In this document: one piece after another, positions 35,366 to 43,726 of the stretch
Layout of the letters: each line of letters starts with the position of its first letter
How positions within the stretch are numbered: the first letter of the stretch is position 1
NCBI RefSeq assembly: GCF_025566965.1
Contig: NZ_JAOQJL010000012.1
Coordinates: forward strand, 1 to 64,000
DNA length: 64,000 nt
From: Blautia_A ammoniilytica
Lineage (GTDB): Bacteria; Bacillota; Clostridia; Lachnospirales; Lachnospiraceae
Direction: 5' to 3'
Position numbers and translations under genes: made by a program
The notes under the pieces: model-generated
Databases searched by the model: none
Told to the model about the DNA's origin: nothing
The model's input: only the letters and a program-made list of their open reading frames with translations

Positions 35366-36781
35366 ATGGGTGGAATTTTTGGAGTAGTTTCAAAAAACAG
35401 TTGTGTAATGGATTTGTTTTTCGGAATCGATTATCATTCACATCTGGGAACGCGCAGAGGTGGAATGGCTGTTTATGATAGGGAAGAAGGCTTTAACAGG
35501 GCAATCCATAATATCGAGAATTCACCATTCAGGACAAAGTTTGATCGGGATGTGGAGGAACTGCACGGAAATGTAGGAATCGGCTGTATTTCTGATAATG
35601 AGCCTCAGCCTTTGCTTGTACGTTCCCACCTGGGGAATTTTGCCATCACCACAGTTGGTAAGATCAACAATCTGGAGGAACTGGTACAGAACTGTTTCAA
35701 AAACGGATGCTCACATTTCCTTGAGATGAGCGGAGGCAGCGTAAATCCTACGGAAATGGTGGCAGCTCTGATTAATCAGAAAGGCAGTATCCTGGACGGG
35801 ATCCGCTATGCACAGGAAGTGATCCAGGGATCTATGACTATGCTGATCCTGACACCGGAAGGACTGTATGCAGCCCGTGACCGTCTGGGAAGGACACCTT
35901 TAGTGATCGGCAGGAAAGAAGGAGCCTGCTGTGCTTCTTTTGAAAGCCATGCGTACATTAATCTGGGTTATGAAGATTATAAGGAATTAGGCCCGGGCGA
36001 GGTAGATTTCCTTACACCTGAAGGGGTGGAAGTGCTGCAAAAGCCAGGGGATAAAATGCGCATCTGCTCTTTCCTCTGGGTATATTATGGGTATCCAACT
36101 TCTACCTATGAAGGAGTCAATGTAGAAGAAATGCGGTACAAATGCGGAGACATTCTGGCAGGCAGAGATGCAGGGGAGATTTCACCGGATATTGTAGCAG
36201 GTGTGCCGGATTCCGGTATTGCCCATGCCATTGGATATGCCAATCGTTCCGGAGTGCCTTTTGCACGACCATTTATTAAATATACACCAACCTGGCCCCG
36301 TTCTTTTATGCCTACTCAGCAAAGCCAGCGTAATCTGATCGCCAGGATGAAACTGATCCCTGTACATAAGCTGATCAAAGGGAAAAGCCTGCTGATGATT
36401 GATGATTCCATCGTTCGTGGTACACAGCTTCGTGAAACTACAGAATTTCTTTATAATAATGGGGCAAGAGAGGTGCATATCCGTCCTGCATGTCCGCCAT
36501 TGCTCTATGGCTGCAAGTATCTGAATTTCTCCAGATCCAAATCAGAAATGGATCTGATCACAAGGCGGATCGTGGCAAAAAGAGAAGGGGATCATGTGGA
36601 TCCGAAAGTGCTTGCAGATTATGCAAATCCGGATTCACAGAACTATAAGGAAATGCTGGAAGAGATTCGTAAAGAACTGAATTTCACTTCCCTGAAGTAC
36701 CATCGTCTGGATGATCTGGAAGCATCCATTGATATTGAGCCATGTAAGCTTTGCACTTATTGCTGGAATGGTGTAGAATAA
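35366..36781 (+). CDS. PurF-like amidophosphoribosyltransferase lacking the glutaminase cysteine
   Basis: 471 residues with the two-domain layout of PurF: an Ntn-type glutaminase domain, then a phosphoribosyltransferase domain with an intact PRPP loop (MIDDSIVRGTQ) and FMPTQQSQR. It ends in CKLCTYCW, like the cysteine pair that binds an Fe-S cluster in Bacillus PurF. The N-terminus reads MGGIFGV where PurF has MCGIFGI, so the catalytic Cys2 is glycine. The glutaminase site should be dead. It may use ammonia or a partner, or have another role. No neighbouring purine gene; a terminator follows. Confidence 0.82.
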   Translation: MGGIFGVVSKNSCVMDLFFGIDYHSHLGTRRGGMAVYDREEGFNRAIHNIENSPFRTKFDRDVEELHGNVGIGCISDNEPQPLLVRSHLGNFAITTVGKINNLEELVQNCFKNGCSHFLEMSGGSVNPTEMVAALINQKGSILDGIRYAQEVIQGSMTMLILTPEGLYAARDRLGRTPLVIGRKEGACCASFESHAYINLGYEDYKELGPGEVDFLTPEGVEVLQKPGDKMRICSFLWVYYGYPTSTYEGVNVEEMRYKCGDILAGRDAGEISPDIVAGVPDSGIAHAIGYANRSGVPFARPFIKYTPTWPRSFMPTQQSQRNLIARMKLIPVHKLIKGKSLLMIDDSIVRGTQLRETTEFLYNNGAREVHIRPACPPLLYGCKYLNFSRSKSEMDLITRRIVAKREGDHVDPKVLADYANPDSQNYKEMLEEIRKELNFTSLKYHRLDDLEASIDIEPCKLCTYCWNGVE

Positions 36782-36801
36782 TTGTTCCATAAAACTAAAA
36801 C

Positions 36802-36868
36802 AAAACATGCATTGTGTGTGCCTAGGAGCTGGATCAGCTTCCGGGAAGCATACAATGCATGTTTTTTA
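36802..36868. terminator. Bidirectional terminator between purF-like and XRE genes
   Basis: The arms AAAACATGCATTGT/ACAATGCATGTTTT (36802-36815 and 36851-36864) enclose an apical hairpin and lie between converging genes. The right end overlaps the stop codon of the small regulator, so it serves both. Confidence 0.8.
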
Positions 36869-37081
36869 GTGATACAGCTTTTTGTTATCGGTACGGCCAA
36901 CCAGATAATCAATGCTTGTATTATAATAGTTTGCAAGTCGGATGAGCATTTCAATTGGTATATTCCTGGATCCTGTTTCATAATGGGAATAGGATCGCTG
37001 GCTGATATGCAGTATTTCGCTGATTTGTTTCTGAGAAAGGTCAGCATCCGTACGCAGATCCTGAATGCGCTGAAATCTCAT
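36866..37081 (-). CDS. Small XRE-family HTH regulator
   Basis: 71 residues, essentially a lone Cro/C1-type helix-turn-helix (LSQKQISEILHISQRSYSHYETGSRNIPIEML spans the core) plus the NTSIDYLVG extension common in these regulators. AAAGGAG precedes the ATG. It is divergent from yifB, and a CTATT-GCA-AATAG inverted repeat overlapping the yifB -35 box could be its operator. Stand-alone regulator; no toxin partner is next to it. Confidence 0.85.
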   Translation of the reverse strand: MRFQRIQDLRTDADLSQKQISEILHISQRSYSHYETGSRNIPIEMLIRLANYYNTSIDYLVGRTDNKKLYH

Positions 37082-37165
37082 ACAGTATTTCTCCTTTCCG
37101 ATTTTTTTCTTTTGTATTTCTATGAAAACGTCTATTCGCAGTATAAAACAGAACCAATTAAACTA

Positions 37166-37194
37166 TTGCAAATAGGAGCATAATGGGCTATACT
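37166..37194 (+). promoter_or_regulatory. Promoter of yifB-dprA
   Basis: TTGCAA (37166-37171), a 17-bp spacer and TATACT (37189-37194). The -35 box lies in the inverted repeat CTATT-GCA-AATAG (37163-37175). The 250-base gap to the XRE start contains no other gene. Confidence 0.65.
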
Positions 37195-37332
37195 AAAATC
37201 TATCTATCTGTTCAAAAACAGTCTGGAATTCATGTGCAGTATTCTGAAAATCATCTACAAAAATCCATGAGAATTTTATTTTAAAAAGGCAAAAACACAG
37301 GTCGGGGCAGCGCTTTTTGCAGAAAGGAAATC

Positions 37333-38868
37333 ATGTTTGCAAGTGTATTGTCAGCCAGTATTTTAGGAATGGAAGTGTGTCCCATTCAGGTGGAAGCAGA
37401 TGTAAGTGACGGTCTTCCATCCTTCACAATGGTGGGGTATCCGTCAGCTCAGGTAAAAGAGGCTCAGGACCGGGTCCGTACTGCTCTCCGCAATAATGGG
37501 ATCAGTCTGCCACCTAAAAGAGTAACCGTGAACTTTGTACCGGCAGATATCAAAAAAGAAGGGGCAGGATTTGATATACCTGTAGCTGCAGCTGTATTAT
37601 CTGCAGCAGGGATCCTTCATCCAAGCCTGCTTGAAGGCGTGATGCTTGCCGGGGAGATCAGCCTGAACGGAGAGATTTATCCTGTGCCGGGTATTCTTGC
37701 CAGAGTGATCAAAGCAAGGGAATTAAAGTGCAGATATTGTATGGTTCCCTATGGTAATCTTCAGGAGGCCAGGCTTGTAAAAGATATGCCAGTGATCGGC
37801 GTAAAGGATCTGAAAGAATTGATCCGATATCTGAAAAATCCGGAAGATTTTCATAAAGAAAATCCTGACAGACCAAGCCCTAAAGAAACAGAAAATGCGT
37901 GGAAGACCAGGGTGGATTTTCTGGATATCCATGGTCAGGAAGGAGCCAAAAGAGCCTGTGAGATCGCAGTGAGCGGATTTCACAATATTCTGTTTATCGG
38001 CCCTCCTGGAGCCGGCAAAACTATGTTGGCAAAGCGGCTTCCCACCATTATGCCACAGCTTACTTTTGAAGAAAGCCTGGAGCTGACCAGGATCTACAGT
38101 ATTGCTGGATTGTTGTCTGCTGACAGTCCGTTGATCTGTCAAAGACCTTATCGAAGTCCTCACCATACCAGTTCTGCCCAGGCAATGGCAGGAGGAGGCA
38201 GGATTCCTGGTCCGGGAGAGGTGACCCTGGCACACAGAGGTGTGCTTTTTCTTGATGAAATGCCGGAATTTTCAAGGAGAAGCCTGGAAATTCTGCGGCA
38301 GCCCATGGAAGATAAAGTGATTCAGCTTTCAAGAGCCAGCGGGACCTTTACATTTCCGGCAGGCTTTATGCTGGCAGCAGCCATGAACCCTTGTCCATGT
38401 GGCTTTTTTCCGGATATGAACAGGTGTCGCTGCACTCCTGGAGAAGTGAGTCACTATCTGGGGAAGATCAGCAATCCTTTGCTTGACCGGATCGATCTTT
38501 GTACGGAGGTATCGCCTGTATCTTTTCAGCAGATGAATGGCGCGCCGGAAGGAGAACCCTCTGATACGATCCGGGAAAGAGTAGAGCGAACCAGGCAGAT
38601 CCAGCTGGAAAGATATCAAAAGGAAAACATATGCTTTAACGGAGAGCTTTCCGGCAGACAGATCCAGAAATACTGCGGGGTTACAGAAGAAGGAAACAGG
38701 CTTCTTGAACAGGCATTCCGGAAAATGGAACTTAGTGGCAGAGCGTATCACAGAATACTGAAAGTGGCCAGAACCATTGCGGATATGGAGCAGGAGGATA
38801 AGATACATGTTTCCCACATTTCGCAGGCTTTATCCTATCGTGCATTTGACAAAAAATACTGGGTATAA
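37333..38868 (+). CDS. yifB: YifB family Mg chelatase-like AAA ATPase (ComM-like)
   Basis: 511 residues. An N-terminal Lon-substrate-like domain (PSFTMVGYPSAQVKEAQDRV) is followed by the AAA core with Walker A GPPGAGKT and Walker B VLFLDEMPEF, and a C-terminal chelatase-like domain (HRILKVARTIADM). The ComM relative is a helicase that extends branch migration during natural transformation. The following gene is dprA, another transformation factor, which supports a role in DNA uptake or recombination. Confidence 0.92.
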   Translation: MFASVLSASILGMEVCPIQVEADVSDGLPSFTMVGYPSAQVKEAQDRVRTALRNNGISLPPKRVTVNFVPADIKKEGAGFDIPVAAAVLSAAGILHPSLLEGVMLAGEISLNGEIYPVPGILARVIKARELKCRYCMVPYGNLQEARLVKDMPVIGVKDLKELIRYLKNPEDFHKENPDRPSPKETENAWKTRVDFLDIHGQEGAKRACEIAVSGFHNILFIGPPGAGKTMLAKRLPTIMPQLTFEESLELTRIYSIAGLLSADSPLICQRPYRSPHHTSSAQAMAGGGRIPGPGEVTLAHRGVLFLDEMPEFSRRSLEILRQPMEDKVIQLSRASGTFTFPAGFMLAAAMNPCPCGFFPDMNRCRCTPGEVSHYLGKISNPLLDRIDLCTEVSPVSFQQMNGAPEGEPSDTIRERVERTRQIQLERYQKENICFNGELSGRQIQKYCGVTEEGNRLLEQAFRKMELSGRAYHRILKVARTIADMEQEDKIHVSHISQALSYRAFDKKYWV

Positions 38869-38893
38869 ATGAAGAAACAGTGAGGTATTTTAT

Positions 38894-39778
38894 ATGGAAG
38901 GAAAACAAACAGAAATAAGAAAGATCACCATAAACAGTAAGGAATATCCCAAGCGTCTTAAGAAGCTGTCAGGTATGCCAAAAGAACTTTATGTAATAGG
39001 AAATCTGCCGGAAGACAATGCACCCACAGCAGCTGTGGTAGGGGCTAGAATGTGCAGTGCCTATGGGAAAAGGCAGGCTCATTGTTATGCAAAGGTACTG
39101 GCAGAATACGGGATCCAGGTGATAAGCGGCATGGCATTGGGAATCGATACCCAGGGACATTTGGGCGCATTGGAGGCACAAAGGCCAACTTATGCAGTGC
39201 TGGGCAGCGGCGTGGATGTGTGTTATCCTGCAGCCAACCGGAAGCTTTACAATCAGATCCTGGAAACCGGAGGAGGGATCATCAGTGAATTTCCTCCCGG
39301 GATGCCGCCAAAGGCAGGACATTTTCCTGCAAGAAACAGGATCATCAGTGCCCTGGCAGATGTGGTGCTGATCGTGGAAGCCAGAGAACGAAGCGGATCT
39401 TTGATCACTGCAGGCTTTGCTCTTGATCAGGGAAAGGCAGTGTATGCCCTTCCGGGACAGGTGGATCAGACTCTTTCACAGGGCTGTAATCAGCTGATTT
39501 TTGATGGGGCAGGCATTGCCTGGTGTCCGGAAATCCTGCTTGGGGAATGGGGGATTTTTCCTGAAAAGAAGGAGACAGCAGGAGAAAAAAAGAACTTAGG
39601 ACTTGCAAGAGATTTGGAATTGGTGTATAGTTGTCTCGATTTACGACCTGAAAACCTGGATTATTTTATTCAAAAAACAGGATTTTCAGCAGGAAAAACA
39701 AGCGGGCTGCTGATGCAGCTTCAGGTATTGGGGCTTGCCAGTGAGGTGGGCAGACAGCATTATGTTAGATGTAAGTAA
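38894..39778 (+). CDS. dprA: DNA-processing protein DprA
   Basis: 294 residues, shorter than many DprA proteins because the N-terminal SAM-like region is reduced. The Rossmann-like ssDNA-binding domain is clear: VVGARMCSAYGKR, ISGMALGIDTQGH, VLGSGVDVCYP and PARNRIISALAD. The C-terminus keeps a short winged-helix-like region. DprA loads RecA on incoming single strands during transformation. In an operon with yifB (25 bp) and upstream of topA. Confidence 0.92.
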   Translation: MEGKQTEIRKITINSKEYPKRLKKLSGMPKELYVIGNLPEDNAPTAAVVGARMCSAYGKRQAHCYAKVLAEYGIQVISGMALGIDTQGHLGALEAQRPTYAVLGSGVDVCYPAANRKLYNQILETGGGIISEFPPGMPPKAGHFPARNRIISALADVVLIVEARERSGSLITAGFALDQGKAVYALPGQVDQTLSQGCNQLIFDGAGIAWCPEILLGEWGIFPEKKETAGEKKNLGLARDLELVYSCLDLRPENLDYFIQKTGFSAGKTSGLLMQLQVLGLASEVGRQHYVRCK

Positions 39779-39816
39779 CATGTGACTACATTATGATTTA
39801 GCTTAGGAGAGTTATC

Positions 39817-41895
39817 ATGGCAAAGTATCTGGTGATAGTTGAGTCACCTGCAAAGGTAAAGACAATTAAGAAATTTTTGGGGGCAAATTATGAAGTAGAG
39901 GCATCAAACGGACATGTACGGGATTTCCCAAAGAGTCAGTTTGGCATTGATGTGGATAATGATTTTGAACCGAAATATATAACCATCCGTGGAAAGGGAG
40001 AATTGCTTGCCAAACTTCGTAAGGCAGCGAAGAAAGCAGATAAGATCTATCTTGCAACGGACCCTGACCGTGAGGGAGAGGCTATTTCCTGGCATTTATC
40101 ACAGGCTCTGAAAGAGGATCCAAAGAAAATGCACAGGATCACCTTTAATGAGATCACAAAGACTGCAGTAAAGGATTCGCTGAAGCATCCAAGAGAACTA
40201 AATCTGAACCTGGTGGACGCACAGCAGGCAAGGCGTATGCTGGATCGTATGGTGGGTTATACCATCAGTCCTCTTTTATGGGTAAAGGTGAAGAGAGGCT
40301 TAAGTGCAGGAAGGGTACAGTCTGTAGCTTTACGTATCATCTGCGACAGAGAGGATGAGATCAATTCTTTTATTCCGGAAGAATACTGGAGCCTGGATGG
40401 AAACTTCATTGTAAATGGAGAGAAAAAGCCACTGGAAGCCAGATTCTATGGCACAGACAAGCGGATGGAGATCCATAATAAGCAGGAGATGGACCAGGTA
40501 CTGAAGGCTCTGGAGGGGCAGGAGTATGAGATTTCCGAGGTAAAGAAAGGAGAACGCACCAAGAATGCGCCACTTCCTTTTACTACCAGTACTCTTCAGC
40601 AGGAGGCTGCCAAAACATTGAATTTTTCTACGCAGAAGACCATGCGTCTGGCACAGCAGCTGTATGAAGGCGTGGATATCAAGGGCAGCGGCACAGTAGG
40701 TGTGATCACCTATCTGCGTACAGATTCTACCAGGATCTCTGAGGAAGCTGACAGTGCTGCAAGAGCTTATATTGGAGACAATTATGGTGAGCAGTATGTT
40801 TCCCATTTCGAAAAAACAGTGAAAAAGGGACAGAAGATCCAGGATGCCCATGAAGCGATCCGACCTACAGATATCAGCAGGACTCCTCAGATGATCAAGG
40901 ACTCCCTTTCAAGAGATCAGTTCAGGCTTTATCAGCTGATCTGGAAACGCTTTGCAGCCAGCCGGATGGCAGCAGCCAAGTATGAGACCACATCTGTGAA
41001 GATCCGGGCAGGGGAATATACCTTCACAGTTGCAGCTTCCAAGGTGGCCTTTGACGGTTTTATGTGTGTATACACCCAGGAAGATGATGAGAAGAAGGGC
41101 AATGTATTAAGCCAGAGTCTGGAAAAGGGCATGAAGCTTTCCTTAAAGGAATTAAAGCCACAGCAGCATTTTACACAGCCGCCGGCTCATTATACAGAGG
41201 CTTCCCTTGTAAAAACCATGGAAGAACTGGGAATCGGACGCCCAAGTACTTATGCGCCTACCATTACCACGATTATCAGCAGAAGGTATGTGTCAAAAGA
41301 GCAGAAGAACCTTTATGTAACCGAACTGGGTGAAGTTGTAAATAATATTATGAAACAGGCATTTCCAAGTATTGTAGATGTGAATTTTACAGCTACCATG
41401 GAAGGTCTTCTGGACTGCGTGGAAGCAGGGACAGTACAGTGGAAGACAGTTGTCCGTAATTTCTATCCGGATCTGAAAGCAGATGTGGATGCTGCACAGA
41501 AGGAACTGGAAAAAGTAGATATCCAGGACGAAGTTACAGATGTGATCTGCGATAACTGCGGACGTCATATGGTGATCAAATATGGTCCCCATGGCAGATT
41601 TCTTGCATGCCCTGGATTCCCGGAGTGCAGAAACACTAAGCCATATTATGAAAAGATTGGTGTACAGTGTCCTAAGTGCGGCGGTGAGGTTGTGCTGAAA
41701 AAGACCAAAAAGGGCAGAAAATATTACGGCTGTGAGAACAATCCGGAATGTGATTTTATGTCCTGGCAGAAGCCGTCTAAGAAGAAATGCCCAAAATGTG
41801 GTAATTATATGGTGGAAAAAGGCAATAAACTGGTATGCAGCCAGGAAACCTGTGGATATGTGGAACAGAAAACAACCGATGATGAGGATAAATAA
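39817..41895 (+). CDS. topA: DNA topoisomerase I
   Basis: 692 residues, type IA. An N-terminal Toprim domain (VESPAKVKTIKKFLG ... DPDREGEAISWHL) is followed by the cleavage domain with the active-site region YLRTDSTRIS, where the tyrosine forms the DNA link. The C-terminus has three zinc-ribbon units (CDNCG...CPGFPEC, CPKCGG...CENNPEC, CPKCGN...CSQETC). It relaxes negative supercoils. Start ATG 39817 after TTAGGAGAG. The yifB-dprA-topA-codY order is typical of Firmicutes. Confidence 0.97.
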   Translation: MAKYLVIVESPAKVKTIKKFLGANYEVEASNGHVRDFPKSQFGIDVDNDFEPKYITIRGKGELLAKLRKAAKKADKIYLATDPDREGEAISWHLSQALKEDPKKMHRITFNEITKTAVKDSLKHPRELNLNLVDAQQARRMLDRMVGYTISPLLWVKVKRGLSAGRVQSVALRIICDREDEINSFIPEEYWSLDGNFIVNGEKKPLEARFYGTDKRMEIHNKQEMDQVLKALEGQEYEISEVKKGERTKNAPLPFTTSTLQQEAAKTLNFSTQKTMRLAQQLYEGVDIKGSGTVGVITYLRTDSTRISEEADSAARAYIGDNYGEQYVSHFEKTVKKGQKIQDAHEAIRPTDISRTPQMIKDSLSRDQFRLYQLIWKRFAASRMAAAKYETTSVKIRAGEYTFTVAASKVAFDGFMCVYTQEDDEKKGNVLSQSLEKGMKLSLKELKPQQHFTQPPAHYTEASLVKTMEELGIGRPSTYAPTITTIISRRYVSKEQKNLYVTELGEVVNNIMKQAFPSIVDVNFTATMEGLLDCVEAGTVQWKTVVRNFYPDLKADVDAAQKELEKVDIQDEVTDVICDNCGRHMVIKYGPHGRFLACPGFPECRNTKPYYEKIGVQCPKCGGEVVLKKTKKGRKYYGCENNPECDFMSWQKPSKKKCPKCGNYMVEKGNKLVCSQETCGYVEQKTTDDEDK

Positions 41896-41974
41896 TGCAT
41901 TTTTCAGTCAATATTTATTAATAAGATATATTTCCTGAAAAATCGGGTAAAATAAAAAAATAGTAAAAAATGTC

Positions 41975-42003
41975 TTGTAAATATCCTGCAAAACGTGTAG
42001 TAT
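41975..42003 (+). promoter_or_regulatory. Promoter of codY
   Basis: TTGTAA (41975-41980), a 17-bp spacer and TAGTAT (41998-42003), 53 bases before the ATG. Upstream, ATTTTTCAG and CTGAAAAAT (about 41899 and 41934) could form a weak topA terminator. Confidence 0.6.
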
Positions 42004-42055
42004 GATTATATCAGATTACAGGATTGCTTCATAAAAGAAGTGAAAGGAGGACAAT

Positions 42056-42844
42056 ATGAGCGTTCAGTTACTGGATAGAACAAGGAAGATTAACAAGCTT
42101 CTTCACAACAGCAGCTCCAGCAAGGTGGTATTTAATGATATCTGCCAGGTTCTGATGGAGACTCTAAGCTCCAACATTCTTGTACTTAGTAAGAAGGGTA
42201 AGGTATTAGGTATAAGCTTATGTCCTGGAGTTGAGGAAATCACAGAACTGATTGAAGATAAAGTTGGCGGCTATGTGGATGGAATGTTGAATGAAAGGTT
42301 TCTGGGCGTTCTGTCTACCAAAGAAAATGTAAATCTCCAGACGCTTGGGTTTGAGCATGTATCTGCAAGCTACCAGGGGATTATCAATCCCATTGACATT
42401 GCAGGTGAGAGACTTGGCACGGTATTTATGTACCGTAAGGACCGGCCATATGATATAGAAGATATTATTGTCAGCGAATACGGCACTACTGTTGTAGGGC
42501 TGGAGATGATGCGGGCGGTGCATGAAGAGAATGCGGAGGAAGACCGTAAGAAGCAGGTTGTGAAGTCTGCTTTTAATACTTTATCATTTTCGGAATTGGA
42601 AGCCATCATCCATATCTTTGATGAATTGAATGGGGATGAGGGGATACTGGTTGCCAGCAAGATTGCTGACAGAGTAGGGATCACCCGTTCCGTTATTGTG
42701 AATGCACTTCGCAAATTTGAAAGTGCAGGTGTGATCGAATCACGTTCTTCAGGTATGAAGGGAACTTATATTAAGGTTTTGAATGAAGTGATCTTCGATG
42801 AACTGGAGGAGATCAAAGCCCAGAAGAATAATAAGAAAGCCTGA
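42056..42844 (+). CDS. codY: GTP- and branched-chain-amino-acid-sensing repressor CodY
   Basis: 262 residues, the usual length. The N-terminal GAF domain binds isoleucine/valine, and the C-terminal winged helix (KIADRVGITRSVIVNALRKF then ESRSSGMKGTYIKVLN) binds DNA and is nearly identical to other CodY proteins. It represses amino-acid and nitrogen genes when GTP and BCAA are high. Likely targets in this window include ilvE, though no good CodY box was seen there. The assembly gap starts 14 bases after its stop. Confidence 0.96.
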   Translation: MSVQLLDRTRKINKLLHNSSSSKVVFNDICQVLMETLSSNILVLSKKGKVLGISLCPGVEEITELIEDKVGGYVDGMLNERFLGVLSTKENVNLQTLGFEHVSASYQGIINPIDIAGERLGTVFMYRKDRPYDIEDIIVSEYGTTVVGLEMMRAVHEENAEEDRKKQVVKSAFNTLSFSELEAIIHIFDELNGDEGILVASKIADRVGITRSVIVNALRKFESAGVIESRSSGMKGTYIKVLNEVIFDELEEIKAQKNNKKA

Positions 42845-42857
42845 ACAGGGCTGGGAT

Positions 42858-43107
42858 NNNNNNNNNNNNNNNNNNNNNNNNNNNNNNNNNNNNNNNNNNN
42901 NNNNNNNNNNNNNNNNNNNNNNNNNNNNNNNNNNNNNNNNNNNNNNNNNNNNNNNNNNNNNNNNNNNNNNNNNNNNNNNNNNNNNNNNNNNNNNNNNNNN
43001 NNNNNNNNNNNNNNNNNNNNNNNNNNNNNNNNNNNNNNNNNNNNNNNNNNNNNNNNNNNNNNNNNNNNNNNNNNNNNNNNNNNNNNNNNNNNNNNNNNNN
43101 NNNNNNN
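42858..43107. other. Assembly gap (250 N)
   Basis: An unbroken run of N of round length, so the true size may be unknown. Any gene between codY and the fragment to its right is hidden. Confidence 1.
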
Positions 43108-43117
43108 TTATTGCTAA

Positions 43118-43261
43118 AAATGCATCGCAATGATGGGCTTTGTGTATACTGTACCTGTAGGATTCTGGCTTGGCTTGCTGGCTGTTTCTCTTGCTGCTAT
43201 GTTTACATCATTTTTTTATAAAAATAAAAAAATTAGAAAACAAGAGAAAAATAAAGAATAA
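43118..43261 (+). pseudogene. C-terminal fragment of a membrane protein at the gap edge
   Basis: This frame reads one membrane helix (GFVYTVPVGFWLGLLAVSLAAMF) and a lysine-rich cytoplasmic tail ending at 43261. It resembles the end of a multi-pass transporter such as a MATE efflux pump. A stop codon at 43115-43117 closes the frame only a few codons after the gap, and no ribosome site precedes the ATG at 43130. It is therefore a broken gene, a frame error at the contig edge, or a short peptide. Not resolvable here. Confidence 0.35.
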
Positions 43262-43307
43262 ATAAGATTTTAAAAGAATACACTGTAATCTATAAGCGTG
43301 AAAAGAG

Positions 43308-43336
43308 TTGCAGAAAAGCGATAAATTCAATAATAT
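43308..43336 (+). promoter_or_regulatory. Promoter of groESL
   Basis: TTGCAG (43308-43313), a 17-bp spacer and TAATAT (43331-43336). The CIRCE operator begins about 12 bases after the -10 box, over the expected transcript start. Confidence 0.65.
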
Positions 43337-43347
43337 AGGGACAGTGA

Positions 43348-43374
43348 TTAGCACTCATATTAATTGAGTGCTAG
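43348..43374 (+). promoter_or_regulatory. CIRCE operator (HrcA binding site)
   Basis: TTAGCACTC-N9-GAGTGCTAG, matching the CIRCE consensus in all but the last base. HrcA bound here represses the chaperonin operon until heat shock. hrcA itself is not in this window. Confidence 0.93.
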
Positions 43375-43421
43375 CAAATTAGAAATGAAGAGCATTGCAA
43401 TAATAAAGGAGGACATAAATC

Positions 43422-43706
43422 ATGAAGTTAGTACCATTAGGTGACAGGGTTGTATTAAAACAGTTAGAAGCAGAAGAAACTACAAAGTCCGGTATTGTTC
43501 TTCCTGGTCAGGCACAGGAAAAACCACAGCAGGCAGAGGTTATTGCTGTAGGTCCTGGCGGCGTTGTTGATGGCAAAGAAGTAAAAATGGAAGTTGCTGT
43601 AGGAGATAAGGTTATCTACTCCAAATATGCAGGAACAGAAGTGAAACTTGAAAACGAAGAATATATTGTTGTAAAACAGGGCGATATTTTAGCTGTTATT
43701 AAATAA
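43422..43706 (+). CDS. groES: Co-chaperonin GroES
   Basis: 94 residues. Forms the heptameric lid of the GroEL chamber. PLGDRVVLKQLEAEE at the N-terminus, the mobile loop (ETTKSGIVLPGQAQEKPQ) and the C-terminal VVKQGDILAVIK are standard. AAAGGAGG precedes the ATG; CIRCE lies 48 bp upstream and groEL 21 bp downstream. Confidence 0.97.
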   Translation: MKLVPLGDRVVLKQLEAEETTKSGIVLPGQAQEKPQQAEVIAVGPGGVVDGKEVKMEVAVGDKVIYSKYAGTEVKLENEEYIVVKQGDILAVIK

Positions 43707-43726
43707 AAACAGGAGGATTGATGATC

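Noticed and set aside
42798..43133. Open frames spanning the N-run
   Set aside because: Artefacts of undefined bases; the codY end and the gap edge are real, the joined protein is not.
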